Shown here piece by piece: positions 37,712-47,213 of a stretch of 64,000 bases of DNA. Each line of letters begins with the position of its first letter. Positions within the stretch are counted from its first letter, which is position 1. The notes beneath the pieces were generated by a model. It ran no database searches. It saw only the letters and a list, made by a program, of their open reading frames with translations, and was not told the origin of the DNA. The DNA comes from Luteimonas wenzhouensis (GTDB taxonomy: Bacteria > Pseudomonadota > Gammaproteobacteria > Xanthomonadales > Xanthomonadaceae): the NCBI RefSeq assembly GCF_007859305.1, contig NZ_VOHE01000004.1, positions 1-64,000 on the forward strand, in the 5' to 3' direction. Both the position numbers and the translations under genes were made by a program.

Positions 37712-37745
37712 CGCCGCGTGTCCTCCCCGGCATCACCACCCGCCC

Positions 37746-37769
37746 GTAGGAGCGGCTTCAGCCGCGACC
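37746..37769 (+). repeat. GTAG-headed REP element (SMAG-like)
   Basis: GTAGGAGCGGCTTCAGCCGC followed by GACC. The inner part folds as GCGGCT/AGCCGC. The GTAG head and length fit the SMAG/REP class of Stenotrophomonas and relatives. It lies at the 5' break of the nasA remnant. Two more copies are at 48362 and 48533. Confidence 0.8.
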
Positions 37770-37855
37770 GGGCCGCTGCAAACCCCCGTCTTCCCGCGCA
37801 ATCTCCCTCGTCACGCAGCGCGGTCCACGCACGGATCCCCGCACGCGCGACCCAC

Positions 37856-39574
37856 TCATTCCGCGACCGCGTCCCCTGACGTGATCAGCTGGCGCAGTTC
37901 CTCTTCCAGGCGGGCAATGCGCTCGGCCAGCGCGCTCGCGGTGCCCGGATCGACGTGCACCAGGCTGTCGAGCAGTTCCGACAGCCGCAGCAGGCGCTCG
38001 CGGTGCCCGCGCACGTCGAGCGGGTTGCGGCGGCCGCGCAGTTCGCGCGCCTCCGCCTGCCCGCCGCCGCGCTGGTGGAACTCGCGCAGCGCCAGGCCCA
38101 GGCGCGAGGCGATGCGCAGGTCGGCGTCGCTCCACGGCGCGCTGGTGCCGCGCACGGTCTCGGTCCAGGCCTCGAAGCTGCGGCGCGGCCCGAGGCGCTG
38201 GCCGTCGTCGCCGAGCTCCATCGGCTGGTCGGGGCGCCCGGCCCAGCGCACCTCCTCGACCTGTTCGCGGCGGAAGAACAGCAGCCATTCGTCGCGCGCC
38301 GGATCGAGCGGCAACGCCAGCACGCCGGCGACGCCGCCGGCGGCCTCGCGGCCAGGGCTCCAGTCGTCGCAGCGGTCGGTGGCCACGGGCGCGCCGGGCG
38401 TGGCCGCGCGCCACAGCCAGGCGAGCAGGTCGGGCATGCGCTCCGGCGGCGGGCAACGGCCGGCCGCGTGCCAATGGCCGGACTGCAGCAGCACCACGCC
38501 GTCGGCCGGGACTGCGCGCTGCAGCAGTTCCAGCTCGGCCGGCAGCGCCAAGCGCGGATCGCTGGCGGCGGACAGGCGCTGGGCGAGTGTGTCGCGCACA
38601 CCGCGCGCCTCCTCCTCGAGCCGCGCCGCCTCCTGCTGTTCGCGCGCGGCCACGCGCATCGAGACGAACAGGCCGAACAGGTCGGCCGCGGCGCGGATGC
38701 CCGCGGGCACCGGCCGCGGCGTGCGGTGGTGGCAGGCGATCAGGCCCCACAGCCGGCCGCCGGCGACGATCGAGATCGACATCGACGCGGCCACGCCCAT
38801 GTTCGCCAGGTACTCCAGGTGCACCGGCGAGACGCTGCGCAGCGAGAGCTGACTCAGGTCAAGCGGACCGCCGCCGGGATTGCGGTCGGGCAGGATCGGC
38901 ACCGGGCGGTAGCGCGCGTCGGGAATCACCCGGATCCGGCTGTGCAGGTACAGCCGGCGCGCCTGCGGCGGGATGTCCGAGGCCGGGTAGCGCAGGCCGA
39001 GGTAGGGGGGCATGTCCGGTTCGCGCGATTCGGCCACCACCTCGCCCGAGTCGTCGTGGCGGAAGCGGTACACCATCACCCGGTCGTAGCCGGTGAGCTT
39101 GCGCACCTGCTCGGCCACGCGCTCGTGGAAGCCCGCCTCGTCGAGGCCCTGGGCGATGCGCGCGATCATCGCCTGCGCCACCAGCGTGGGCGAACGGTCG
39201 CCGGCGCCGTGCACGTGCGGCTCGATCTCGATGTGGACCAGGCCTTCGGCGGCATGCACGCTGACCTCGCACAGCTTCGCCGACGGGCCGATGTTCGCCA
39301 CCGCCGCGCGCTGGGCCGGCGCGCCGGGATCGCTGAAGCCGATGGTCTCGGCGATTGCCTGGATCACGTCGTCGGTGATGAACTCGCGCAGCGAGCGGCG
39401 CAGCATCGCCTCCGGCGCCGCGCCGGTGAGTTCCTCGACGTTGGCCGAGACGTTGGTGATGGTCCAGTCCGGCAGCCGGGAGCTGACCAGGTAGCCATGC
39501 GGCTGGATCGCGCCGGACAGGTGGATCGGCTCGCTGGCGCAGGCCTGCAGGGCGCGTTCGAGTTCCGGGGTCAT
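37856..39574 (-). CDS. bphP: Bacteriophytochrome photosensory module without output domain
   Basis: A 572-residue biliverdin-binding photoreceptor with PAS, GAF and PHY domains. The chromophore Cys is at residue 12 (LQACASEPIHLSGAIQPHG). The GAF domain has YPASDIPPQARRLY and the ACHHR segment, and the PHY domain has the tongue motif PRRSFEAW. After PHY only about 90 residues remain, mainly charged helix (SALAERIARLEEELRQL), with no kinase, GGDEF or PAS output. It could signal through a partner protein. The start overlaps the bphO stop (ATGA), and the frame is intact to its own stop. The short C-terminus may be natural or a truncation. Confidence 0.9.
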   Translation of the reverse strand: MTPELERALQACASEPIHLSGAIQPHGYLVSSRLPDWTITNVSANVEELTGAAPEAMLRRSLREFITDDVIQAIAETIGFSDPGAPAQRAAVANIGPSAKLCEVSVHAAEGLVHIEIEPHVHGAGDRSPTLVAQAMIARIAQGLDEAGFHERVAEQVRKLTGYDRVMVYRFRHDDSGEVVAESREPDMPPYLGLRYPASDIPPQARRLYLHSRIRVIPDARYRPVPILPDRNPGGGPLDLSQLSLRSVSPVHLEYLANMGVAASMSISIVAGGRLWGLIACHHRTPRPVPAGIRAAADLFGLFVSMRVAAREQQEAARLEEEARGVRDTLAQRLSAASDPRLALPAELELLQRAVPADGVVLLQSGHWHAAGRCPPPERMPDLLAWLWRAATPGAPVATDRCDDWSPGREAAGGVAGVLALPLDPARDEWLLFFRREQVEEVRWAGRPDQPMELGDDGQRLGPRRSFEAWTETVRGTSAPWSDADLRIASRLGLALREFHQRGGGQAEARELRGRRNPLDVRGHRERLLRLSELLDSLVHVDPGTASALAERIARLEEELRQLITSGDAVAE

Positions 39575-40047
39575 CGGCAGTCCTCTGGCAATGGCATGGG
39601 GATGCGGTCGAAGCTGCGCTCGAAGCAGGTGTACACGAGAGTGAAGGCATCGCGCGCGCCGGCCACCGCCCCGGCGCCGCGCGCCTCGTCGTCCGCGCCG
39701 TGTCCGCGCAGCTGCGCGAGCACGGCGTTCCAGTCCTCGCCTTCGGCGTGGCGGGCGAGGAAGTCGCCGCCCCGGCCCGGTCCGAAGCCGAGCCGGCGCG
39801 CGTCGCGCAGCAGCCTGCGCGCGCCGAGGCTGCTGCCGGCCATCACGTAGTGCCAGCCCAGCCGCGCGGCATGCCCGGCGACGGGGACGCAGCGTCCTTC
39901 CGCCGGCAGCGGCGGCAGCGACAGCGCGGCGAGGTCGCCGGCCAGCCACGCCGACCGGCGCGGCAGCGCGCCGGTGGCGCATTCATAGTCGACGGCGAAG
40001 CGGTGCATGCCGAGCAGGTAGCGGCGGTAGGCATCGACCGTGTCCAA
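39571..40047 (-). CDS. bphO: Heme oxygenase BphO, 5' end unresolved
   Basis: This enzyme opens heme to biliverdin, the chromophore of the overlapping bphP. The frame from TTG 40047 encodes DTVDAYRRYLLGMHRFAVDYE, AGHAARLGWHYVMAGSSLGARRL and DAFTLVYTCFERSF, matching BphO. The true N-terminus lies further upstream in the same frame: HLRAATADLHARVDALF, with the probable heme-ligand His at 40078-40080. No ATG, GTG or TTG precedes it in frame. GTG 40133 would fit if one GC unit were removed from the run at about 40108-40118. Either a two-base expansion, a consensus error or a rare start codon is involved. Confidence 0.72.
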   Translation of the reverse strand: MDTVDAYRRYLLGMHRFAVDYECATGALPRRSAWLAGDLAALSLPPLPAEGRCVPVAGHAARLGWHYVMAGSSLGARRLLRDARRLGFGPGRGGDFLARHAEGEDWNAVLAQLRGHGADDEARGAGAVAGARDAFTLVYTCFERSFDRIPMPLPEDCR

Positions 40048-40273
40048 CCCGCGCGGGAACAGCGCATCGACGCGCGCGTGAAGGTCGGCCGTGGCGGCGC
40101 GCAGGTGCGCGCGCAGGCACGGCGCTGCGTCACCGTCCCGGGGCGGTTGGCGGATGCTGGAAGCGTTCCCGTCGATGCGCCCTAGGGTACAGGTTCCCCG
40201 GCGCGGCAGGCGGCGGCCGGGTTCAGCCTGGTGAGCCGGCTACAATGCGCACCCCGTTCCCGCGTACGCGCCC

Positions 40274-41176
40274 GTGTCCTTCCCCGACTACGACTTCGCC
40301 AGCCACCGTTTCGAAGTGCGGCCGGGGATCCGGATGCACTACCTGGACGAGGGTCCGCGCGACGGCGAGGTGGTGCTGGCGCTGCACGGCAATCCCTCGT
40401 GGAGCTATTACTGGCGGCACCTGGTGCGCGGGCTGCGCGACCGCTACCGGGTGGTGGTGCCCGACCACGTCGGCATGGGCCTGTCGGACAAGCCCGACGA
40501 CGACCGCGACGCGCTGCCGCGCTACGACTACACCCTGCAGTCGCGGGTGGACGACCTGCAGGCGCTGCTCGAGCACCTGGGCATCGACGGCCCGCTGACC
40601 CTGGCGGTGCACGACTGGGGCGGGATGATCGGCTTCGGCTGGGCGCTCGAACGCATGCCGCGGGTACGGCGCCTGGTGGTGCTCAACACCGCCGCGTTCC
40701 CGATGCCGGCCGGCAAGCCCATGCCCTGGCAGATCGCGCTGGGCCGCGACTACAACATCGGCGAACTGGTGATCCGCGGCTTCAACGCATTCTCGGCGGG
40801 CGCCTCGTGGCTGGGCGTGGAGCGGCGCATGCCGCGCGAGGTGCGCCGCGCCTACGTCGCGCCCTACGACAGCTGGGCCAACCGCATCGCCACCGTGCGC
40901 TTCATGCAGGACATCCCGCTGCGCCCGGGCGACCGCGCCTGGCCGCTGGTGGAGGCCTCGGGCCAGCGCCTGCGCGAGTACGCCGACCGCCCCGCCTTCA
41001 TCGGCTGGGGGCTGAAGGACTTCGTGTTCGACCGCGATTTCCTCGCCCGTTTCCGGAGCGACTGGCCGCAGGCCGAGGTGCACGCCTTCGAGGACGCCGG
41101 CCACTACGTGCTCGAGGACCGGCACGAGGTGCTGGTGCCGGCAATCCGCGGCTTCCTCGACCGCCACCCGCTCTGA
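40274..41176 (+). CDS. oleB: OleB, beta-lactone decarboxylase (alpha/beta hydrolase)
   Basis: A 300-residue enzyme of the haloalkane-dehalogenase-like branch. It decarboxylates the beta-lactone made by OleC to the cis-olefin. The nucleophilic Asp is in TLAVHDWGGMIGFGWAL, the catalytic His in FEDAGHYVLEDRHEV, and LHGNPSWSYYWRHLV forms the oxyanion region. RFEVRPGIRMHYLDEG is a typical N-terminus. The start is GTG at 40274. Unlike some actinobacteria, OleB is not fused to OleC here. Confidence 0.9.
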   Translation: MSFPDYDFASHRFEVRPGIRMHYLDEGPRDGEVVLALHGNPSWSYYWRHLVRGLRDRYRVVVPDHVGMGLSDKPDDDRDALPRYDYTLQSRVDDLQALLEHLGIDGPLTLAVHDWGGMIGFGWALERMPRVRRLVVLNTAAFPMPAGKPMPWQIALGRDYNIGELVIRGFNAFSAGASWLGVERRMPREVRRAYVAPYDSWANRIATVRFMQDIPLRPGDRAWPLVEASGQRLREYADRPAFIGWGLKDFVFDRDFLARFRSDWPQAEVHAFEDAGHYVLEDRHEVLVPAIRGFLDRHPL

Positions 41177-41178
41177 GT

Positions 41179-41610
41179 TCAGGCCGCGATCGGCGGCAGC
41201 CGAGGCGCCGGGGGCGGATCGCCGTTGTCGTCGGGGCGGCCGTCATCGTCGTTGCCGGCGGCGTCGCGCCAGCGCCAGTCGGCGGCGGTGAGCGGCGCCA
41301 GGCCATGCGCGATCCGGGCCTGGTCGCACTGGCGGCTGGGCCGGCCGGATTCCCACGACGCCTCCACCTCGCGGCACACCGACGGCCGCCGCGGATGGAT
41401 CGTGCAGCGCGAGTACTCGCCGATGCGCGCGTCCAGCGCCACGCAGCGCACCGGCTCGCTGCGGGTGCCGCGCATGCACAGCCGGTGTGCGTCCAGGCGC
41501 TCGGTCAGTTCCGCGGGCACGCCGCCTTCGGCGACCTCGTCCGATTCGAGCCAGTGGAAGGCGACGCGATAGCGCGTGCAGCACGCGCCACAACTCAGGC
41601 AGGGATGCAC
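41179..41610 (-). CDS. YkgJ-family cysteine cluster protein
   Basis: A 143-residue protein with the metal-binding cysteine cluster typical of YkgJ/UPF0153: HPCLSCGACCTRYR at the N-terminus, then CTIHPRRPSVCREVE. The cluster probably binds zinc or iron-sulfur. The start is GTG at 41610. It lies antisense to the ole genes, stopping two bases after the oleB stop and starting 116 bases before oleC, so it splits oleB from oleC. Its function is unknown. Confidence 0.85.
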   Translation of the reverse strand: MHPCLSCGACCTRYRVAFHWLESDEVAEGGVPAELTERLDAHRLCMRGTRSEPVRCVALDARIGEYSRCTIHPRRPSVCREVEASWESGRPSRQCDQARIAHGLAPLTAADWRWRDAAGNDDDGRPDDNGDPPPAPRLPPIAA

Positions 41611-41726
41611 GGCGGCGGGCAGGATCTGGATCGGGCGCGATTTTTCCCGGCCCGGCGGTGCCCGTGCAAGAGGCCCGCGCCGACAGGGCGGGCGATAATG
41701 CCGGTTTTCGCGACCCGGACCCCGCC

Positions 41727-43403
41727 ATGGCCCAGGACCCGAGTGCCGCCCCGGCGCCCGATGCCCCATGCAACATCGCCGCCGCCCTGCCGCGCCTGGC
41801 CGCCCAGGCGCCCCACCGCGTGGCGATGCGCTGCCCGGGTCGCGACGGGCGCTACGGCCAGGCGCTCACCTATGGCGAACTCGACGCCCGCAGCGACGCG
41901 ATCGCCGCGGGCCTGGCCCGGCGCGGGATCGTGCGCGGCACCCGCACGGTGCTGATGGTGCGGCCGACGCCGGAGTTCTTCCTGCTGATGTTCGCCCTGT
42001 TCAAGGCCGGCGCGGTGCCGGTGCTGGTGGATCCGGGCATCGACCGGCGCGCGCTGCGGCAGTGCCTGGACGAGGCCAGGCCCGAGGCCTTCATCGGCAT
42101 CCCGCTGGCGCAGTTGGCGCGGGTGCTGCTGGGCTGGGCGAAGTCGGCGCGGGTGCGGGTGACGACCGGGCGCTGGGCGCTGCTCGCCGATGCCACGCTG
42201 GCCCGGGTCGAGCGCGAGGGCACGGGCGCCGCGCCGCCGCCGGCCGACACCGGGGCGGACGACGTCGCCGCGATCCTGTTCACCAGCGGCTCGACCGGCG
42301 TGCCCAAGGGCGTGGTCTACCGCCATCGCCACTTCGTCGCCCAGGTCGGGATGCTGCGCGACGCGTTCGGGATCGCACCGGGCGGGGTCGATTTCCCGAC
42401 CTTCCCGCCGTTCGCGCTGTTCGATCCCGCGCTGGGGCTGACCTCGATCATTCCCGACATGGACCCCACCCGCCCGGCCGCGGCTGACCCGCGCAAGCTG
42501 CATGCGGCGATCGCCCGCTTCGGCGCCGACCAGCTGTTCGGTTCGCCGGCGCTGATGCGGGTGCTGGCCGACCATGGCGCGCCGCTGCCCACGCTGCGGC
42601 GCGTGACGTCGGCCGGCGCGCCGGTGCCGCCGGAGGTGGTGGCGCGGATGCTGGAACTGCTGCCGGACGATGCGCGGTTCTGGACGCCCTACGGCGCCAC
42701 CGAATGCCTGCCGGTGGCGGTGATCGAGGGCCGCGAGCTGCTGTCGCTGCGCGAGCGCACCGAGCAGGGCGCCGGCACCTGCGTCGGCCGCCCGGTGCCG
42801 CCGAACGAGGTGCGCATCATCCGCATCGGCGACGACCCGGTCGCGGAGTGGTCCGATGACCTGCTTGTCGCACCGGGCGAAGTGGGCGAGATCACCGTGG
42901 CCGGTCCCACCGCCACCGACGCCTACTTCAACCGCGAGGCGCAGACCGCGCTGGCGAAGATCCGCGAGCGCCTGGCGGACGGTTCGGAGCGCATCGTGCA
43001 TCGCATGGGCGACGTGGGCTGGTTCGATGCCGATGGCCGGCTGTGGTTCTGTGGACGCAAGTCGCAGCGGGTCGAGACCGCCGACGGGCCGCTGTACACC
43101 GAGCAGGTCGAGCCGGTGTTCAACGTCCATCCGGACGTGCGCCGCACCGCGCTGGTCGGCATCGGCGCGCCGGGCGCGCAGCGCGCGGTGCTGTGCGTCG
43201 AGGCCAATGCCGGCGTGCCCGCGGGCGAGCACGCGCGCATCGAGCGCGAGCTGCGCGCGACCGGCGCGCGTTACCCGCACACCGCGCGCATCGACGCCTT
43301 CCTGTTCCATCCGCGCTTCCCGGTGGACATCCGCCACAATGCCAAGATCGGCCGCGAGAAGCTGGCCGCGTGGGCAGGCCAACGACTGGGAGGCGCGCAA
43401 TGA
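41727..43403 (+). CDS. oleC: OleC, beta-lactone synthetase
   Basis: A 558-residue ANL-superfamily enzyme that uses ATP to close 2-alkyl-3-hydroxy acids to beta-lactones. The P-loop is [18 protein letters not shown], the A5 motif is [14 protein letters not shown], and the hinge region is [28 protein letters not shown]. The last part has the catalytic-Lys region [14 protein letters not shown]. These match OleC rather than a generic acyl-CoA ligase, together with its neighbours. The stop overlaps the oleD start (ATGA). Confidence 0.9.
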   Translation: MAQDPSAAPAPDAPCNIAAALPRLAAQAPHRVAMRCPGRDGRYGQALTYGELDARSDAIAAGLARRGIVRGTRTVLMVRPTPEFFLLMFALFKAGAVPVLVDPGIDRRALRQCLDEARPEAFIGIPLAQLARVLLGWAKSARVRVTTGRWALLADATLARVEREGTGAAPPPADTGADDVAAILFTSGSTGVPKGVVYRHRHFVAQVGMLRDAFGIAPGGVDFPTFPPFALFDPALGLTSIIPDMDPTRPAAADPRKLHAAIARFGADQLFGSPALMRVLADHGAPLPTLRRVTSAGAPVPPEVVARMLELLPDDARFWTPYGATECLPVAVIEGRELLSLRERTEQGAGTCVGRPVPPNEVRIIRIGDDPVAEWSDDLLVAPGEVGEITVAGPTATDAYFNREAQTALAKIRERLADGSERIVHRMGDVGWFDADGRLWFCGRKSQRVETADGPLYTEQVEPVFNVHPDVRRTALVGIGAPGAQRAVLCVEANAGVPAGEHARIERELRATGARYPHTARIDAFLFHPRFPVDIRHNAKIGREKLAAWAGQRLGGAQ

Positions 43404-44410
43404 GGATCCTGGTGACCGGCGGCGGCGGTTTCCTCGGCCAGGCCCTGTGCCGCGGCCTGGTCGAACGCGGCCACGAGGTGGTGAGCTTCAACCGCGGACA
43501 CTACCCCGCGCTCGATGCGCTGGGGGTGCGCCAGGTGCGAGGCGACCTCGCCGACGCGCAGGCGGTGCTCGAGGCCGCGCGCGGCGCCGAAGCCATCTTC
43601 CACAACGCCGCCAAGGCCGGCGCCTGGGGCGATTACGACGGCTATTTCCAGGCCAACGTGGTCGGTACCCGGAACGTGCTGGCCGCCTGCCGCGCACTGG
43701 GAATCGGACGCCTGGTCTACACCTCCACGCCGAGCGTGACCCACCGGCGCACGCATCCGGTCGAAGGCGGGACCGCCGACACCGTGCCCTATGGCGAGGG
43801 TTTCAAGGCGCCCTACGCGGCGACCAAGACCATCGCGGAAAAGGAAGTGCTGGCGGCGAACGGCAGCGAGCTGGCCGACGGCGCGCGCCTGGCGACGGTC
43901 GCGCTGCGCCCGCGCCTGATCTGGGGCCCGGGCGACCAGCAGATCCTGCCGCGCCTGGTCGAACGCGCGAAGGCCGGGCGCCTGCGCTTTGTCGGCGACG
44001 GCCGCAACCGCATCGACACCACCTACATCGACAACGCCGCGCAGGCGCACTTCGATGCGTTCGAGCACCTCGCGCCGGGCGCGGCCTGCGCGGGCCGCGC
44101 CTACTTCATCAGCAACGGCGAGCCCAGGCCCACGCGCGAGATCGTCAACGCGCTGCTCGAGGCTGCCGGCGCGCCGCGGGTCGAGGGCACGATCCCGTTC
44201 CCGGTCGCCTACGCGGTCGGCGCCCTGTGCGAAACGCTGTGGCCGCTGCTGCGGCTGCGCGGCGAGCCGCCGATGACGCGCTTCCTCGCCGAGCAACTCA
44301 GCACCACCCACTGGTACTCGATGGAGCCGGCGCGGCGCGATTTCGGCTACGTGCCGAAGGTCCCGATCGCCGAAGGCCTGGAGCGGCTGCGCGCGGCCTG
44401 GCGCGGCTGA
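43400..44410 (+). CDS. oleD: OleD, 2-alkyl-3-ketoacid reductase
   Basis: A 336-residue NADPH-dependent reductase of the extended SDR/3-beta-hydroxysteroid dehydrogenase family. It reduces the OleA product to the 3-hydroxy acid. The cofactor motif is [18 protein letters not shown]. Further motifs are [13 protein letters not shown], the Ser in [11 protein letters not shown], and Tyr/Lys in [15 protein letters not shown]. It is translationally coupled to oleC through a 4-base overlap. Confidence 0.92.
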   Translation: MRILVTGGGGFLGQALCRGLVERGHEVVSFNRGHYPALDALGVRQVRGDLADAQAVLEAARGAEAIFHNAAKAGAWGDYDGYFQANVVGTRNVLAACRALGIGRLVYTSTPSVTHRRTHPVEGGTADTVPYGEGFKAPYAATKTIAEKEVLAANGSELADGARLATVALRPRLIWGPGDQQILPRLVERAKAGRLRFVGDGRNRIDTTYIDNAAQAHFDAFEHLAPGAACAGRAYFISNGEPRPTREIVNALLEAAGAPRVEGTIPFPVAYAVGALCETLWPLLRLRGEPPMTRFLAEQLSTTHWYSMEPARRDFGYVPKVPIAEGLERLRAAWRG

Positions 44411-44599
44411 ACGGCAGCCTGCCGCGACGCGTCAGGGCGGCGTGAGCGTCGCGCCCTGGTGCCTTGATTTCATGCCCGCCGCGCCGCGCCTTCACGACGG
44501 ACTCACCCCGCGCTCACCGGCCCACGACCGCGCGGTGCGTAGCGTTCCGCCTGCACACCATCACTGCGGCCGCGGGCCGCTGCACCGGAGACGCTCCCC

Positions 44600-44758
44600 A
44601 TGCTCAGATACGCCGTCATCTTCTTCGTCATCGCCCTCATCGCCGCCGTCCTCGGCTTCAGCGGCGTGGCGGGCGCCGCCACCAACATCGCCTGGATCCT
44701 GTTCGTCGTGTTCGTGATCCTGGCCATCGTCTCGATGCTGCGCGGCCGCCGCGTCTAG
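44600..44758 (+). CDS. DUF1328-type small membrane protein
   Basis: A 52-residue hydrophobic protein with two membrane segments ([21 protein letters not shown], partly, and [18 protein letters not shown]) and a basic end GRRV. This is the standard length and pattern of the DUF1328/YtjA family. Function unknown; such proteins are often stress-induced. A GGAG lies upstream of the ATG at 44600, and a strong hairpin follows the stop. Confidence 0.85.
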   Translation: MLRYAVIFFVIALIAAVLGFSGVAGAATNIAWILFVVFVILAIVSMLRGRRV

Positions 44759-44782
44759 CGCCACCACGGGCAGTCGAGGACC

Positions 44783-44810
44783 GGAGGGCCCGCCGCGAGG
44801 CGGGCCTTCC
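44783..44810 (+). terminator. Hairpin terminator after the DUF1328 gene
   Basis: GGAGGGCCCGCC and GGCGGGCCTTCC surround a GCGA loop, with one mismatch in the 12-base stem. The stem is very stable, but only a short T-containing stretch (TTCCTGCGTC) follows, so it is a likely rather than textbook terminator. Confidence 0.6.
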
Positions 44811-44886
44811 TGCGTCTGGCCGACGCCGGCCGTCCGCGACCGCCGCATGGACCGCGCCGGCGCCCGGCGCGCGGCTACAATGCGGC

Positions 44887-45531
44887 ATGGCCTCGCCCAT
44901 GCCTTCCCCCCTCGACGCACTCAAGCCGCTGGCCGGGCGCGCGCTCGAAGCCGCCCTCAACCGCGCGCTGGCACTGGACCCCGAGACGCGCGATGCGCTC
45001 GCGCGCCTGGACGGGCGCCATGTCAGCCTCGCGCTGGAAGCGCCCCTGCTGGCCCTGTCGCTGACGGTGTCCGGCGAGCGCCTGGCGGTGGGCCCAGTGG
45101 ACGAGTCGGTCGAGCCCGATCTCGCGGTGCGCACCACCCTGGGCGGCCTGCTCGCCCAGCTGCCGTTGCTGCGCCGCGAGGAGTCCACGCCTCCGGGCCG
45201 CGTGCGCGTATCCGGCGACGCCGAGCTGGCCCGCCACCTCCAGCGCCTGGCCACCCGCTTCGATCCGGACTGGCAGCAGCCGTTCGTCTCGGTGTTCGGC
45301 GAGGTCGCCGGGGTGCAGCTGGCCAACGCCTTCGCCGGCGCCCTGCGCCAGCTGCGCGCGCTGGGCTCGGGCCTGGCCCGCAGCGCGGCCGAATTCGTGA
45401 CCGAGGAATCGCGCGACGTGGTCGCGCGCGCCGAGCTCGACGCCTTCCTCGACGACGTCGACGCGCTGCGCGAGGACGCCGACCGGCTCGCCGCGCGGGT
45501 CGCGCGCCTGCGCCAGGGGAGCCCGGCTTGA
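44887..45531 (+). CDS. ubiJ: Ubiquinone biosynthesis accessory factor UbiJ
   Basis: A 214-residue protein with an N-terminal SCP2-like lipid-binding domain ([53 protein letters not shown]) and a C-terminal helical coiled segment ([28 protein letters not shown]). This is the UbiJ layout; UbiJ organises the soluble ubiquinone-synthesis complex with UbiK. It directly precedes ubiB, as is common, with a TTGA overlap. ubiE is not beside it here. Confidence 0.9.
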   Translation: MASPMPSPLDALKPLAGRALEAALNRALALDPETRDALARLDGRHVSLALEAPLLALSLTVSGERLAVGPVDESVEPDLAVRTTLGGLLAQLPLLRREESTPPGRVRVSGDAELARHLQRLATRFDPDWQQPFVSVFGEVAGVQLANAFAGALRQLRALGSGLARSAAEFVTEESRDVVARAELDAFLDDVDALREDADRLAARVARLRQGSPA

Positions 45532-47195
45532 GCACGCTGCTGCGCGCCGCGCGCATCGGCCGGGTGCTGCTGCGCTACCGCCTCGACGACCTGTTGGACG
45601 ACACCCCGGCCGAGCGCTGGCTCAAACTGATGCGGCCGTTCGTGCCGCGCGCCGCCGGCGACATCGCCGCGCGCTCGCGCGGCGCGCGCCTGCGCCTGGC
45701 GCTGCAGGAGCTGGGGCCGATCTTCGTCAAGTTCGGCCAGATCCTTTCCACCCGCCGCGACCTGCTGCCGCCCGACCTGGTGGACGAGCTGGCCCTGCTC
45801 CAGGACCAGGTGGCGCCGTTCGACGGCGACACCGCGCGCTCGATCGTGGAATCCGAGCTGCAGGCGCCGGTGGACGTCCTGTTCGCCTCCTTCGACACCG
45901 AGCCGCTGGCCTCGGCCTCGATCGCCCAGGTCCACGCCGCCACCCTGCATCCGGTTGGCGACGCGCCGCCGCGCGAGGTCGTGGTGAAGGTGCTGCGCCC
46001 GGGCATCGACCGCCGCATCGCGCAGGACGTGGGCCTGCTGCGCAGCCTCGCCGCGCTGGTCGACCGCACCCATCCCAACGCCGACAAGATCCGCCCGCGC
46101 GAGGTCGTGGCCGAGATCGAGAACACGCTGGCGGCCGAGCTCGACCTGCAGCGCGAGGGCGCCAACGCCTCGGTCCTGCGCCGCAACTGGCTGCACTCGC
46201 CCGATCTCTACGTGCCCGAGCCGATCTGGAGCCACACCACCCAGCGCGTGCTCACGCTCGAACGCGTGCGCGGCATCAACAGCGACGACATCGCCGCGCT
46301 CGACGCCGCCGGCATCGACCGCAAGGCGCTCGCGGCCAAGGGCGTGCGGGTGTTCTACACCCAGGTGTTCCGCGACAACTTCTTCCACGCCGACGCCCAC
46401 GCCGGCAACATCTGGGTCGATCCCGACCGCCGCGACAACCCGCGCTTCATCGCCCTGGACTTCGGGATCATGGGCCAGCTCTCGAGCGCGGACCAGTACT
46501 ACCTCGCCGAGAACTTCATGGCGATCTTCAACCGCGACTACCGCCGGGTCGCGGAGCTGCACGTCGAGGCCGGCTGGATGCCGGCGCACATCCGGATCGA
46601 GGAACTCGAGGCCGCGGCGCGCGCGGTGTGCGAGCCGTATTTCACCCGGCCGCTGTCGGAGATCTCGCTGGGCGAGGTGCTGGGCAAGCTGTTCCGCACC
46701 GCGCGCCGCTACGAGCTGACCCTGCAGCCGCAGCTGATCCTGATGCAGAAGACCCTGCTCACGATCGAGGGCATCGGCCGCCTGCTCGACCCGAAGATCG
46801 ACATCTGGGCGGTGGCCCGCCCGGTGCTGGAGCGGATCCTGGCCGAGCGCTACAGCCCTCAGCGGCTGGCCGCCGAGCTCCGCCGCCGGGTGCCGGAGAT
46901 GATGACCCGCGCGCCCGAGGTGCCGCGGCTGCTGCACGCCTGGCTGGAACAGCAGGTCGAGGGCCGGCACGAGCTGCAGATGCGCTCGCCGGACGTGGTG
47001 GCGATCAGCCACGCGCTGCGCGGCATGCAGCGCAGCATCGTGGCCGCGATCCTCGGCGTGGGGCTGCTGATCGTGGCCGCGGTGCTGTACGCGCTCGAGG
47101 CCGGCGGCCCCGCCTTCCTCGGCGTGCCGCTGTCGTCATGGGTGGCCGGCATCGGCGGCCTGTGGGCGATCCGCGCCGCGCTGCCCCGCCGCTGA
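45528..47195 (+). CDS. ubiB: Ubiquinone biosynthesis regulatory protein kinase-like UbiB
   Basis: A 555-residue ABC1/ADCK-type atypical kinase-like ATPase needed for ubiquinone synthesis. The KxGQ-like motif is [19 protein letters not shown]. The Ala-rich nucleotide loop is [10 protein letters not shown], followed by [10 protein letters not shown] with the conserved Lys. The catalytic loop is [14 protein letters not shown] and the metal motif is [10 protein letters not shown]. Two C-terminal membrane helices follow ([18 protein letters not shown] and a final hydrophobic segment). The start is TTG at 45528, overlapping the ubiJ stop. Confidence 0.95.
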   Translation: MSTLLRAARIGRVLLRYRLDDLLDDTPAERWLKLMRPFVPRAAGDIAARSRGARLRLALQELGPIFVKFGQILSTRRDLLPPDLVDELALLQDQVAPFDGDTARSIVESELQAPVDVLFASFDTEPLASASIAQVHAATLHPVGDAPPREVVVKVLRPGIDRRIAQDVGLLRSLAALVDRTHPNADKIRPREVVAEIENTLAAELDLQREGANASVLRRNWLHSPDLYVPEPIWSHTTQRVLTLERVRGINSDDIAALDAAGIDRKALAAKGVRVFYTQVFRDNFFHADAHAGNIWVDPDRRDNPRFIALDFGIMGQLSSADQYYLAENFMAIFNRDYRRVAELHVEAGWMPAHIRIEELEAAARAVCEPYFTRPLSEISLGEVLGKLFRTARRYELTLQPQLILMQKTLLTIEGIGRLLDPKIDIWAVARPVLERILAERYSPQRLAAELRRRVPEMMTRAPEVPRLLHAWLEQQVEGRHELQMRSPDVVAISHALRGMQRSIVAAILGVGLLIVAAVLYALEAGGPAFLGVPLSSWVAGIGGLWAIRAALPRR

Positions 47196-47213
47196 CCCGT
47201 CGCCAACGGCGCC

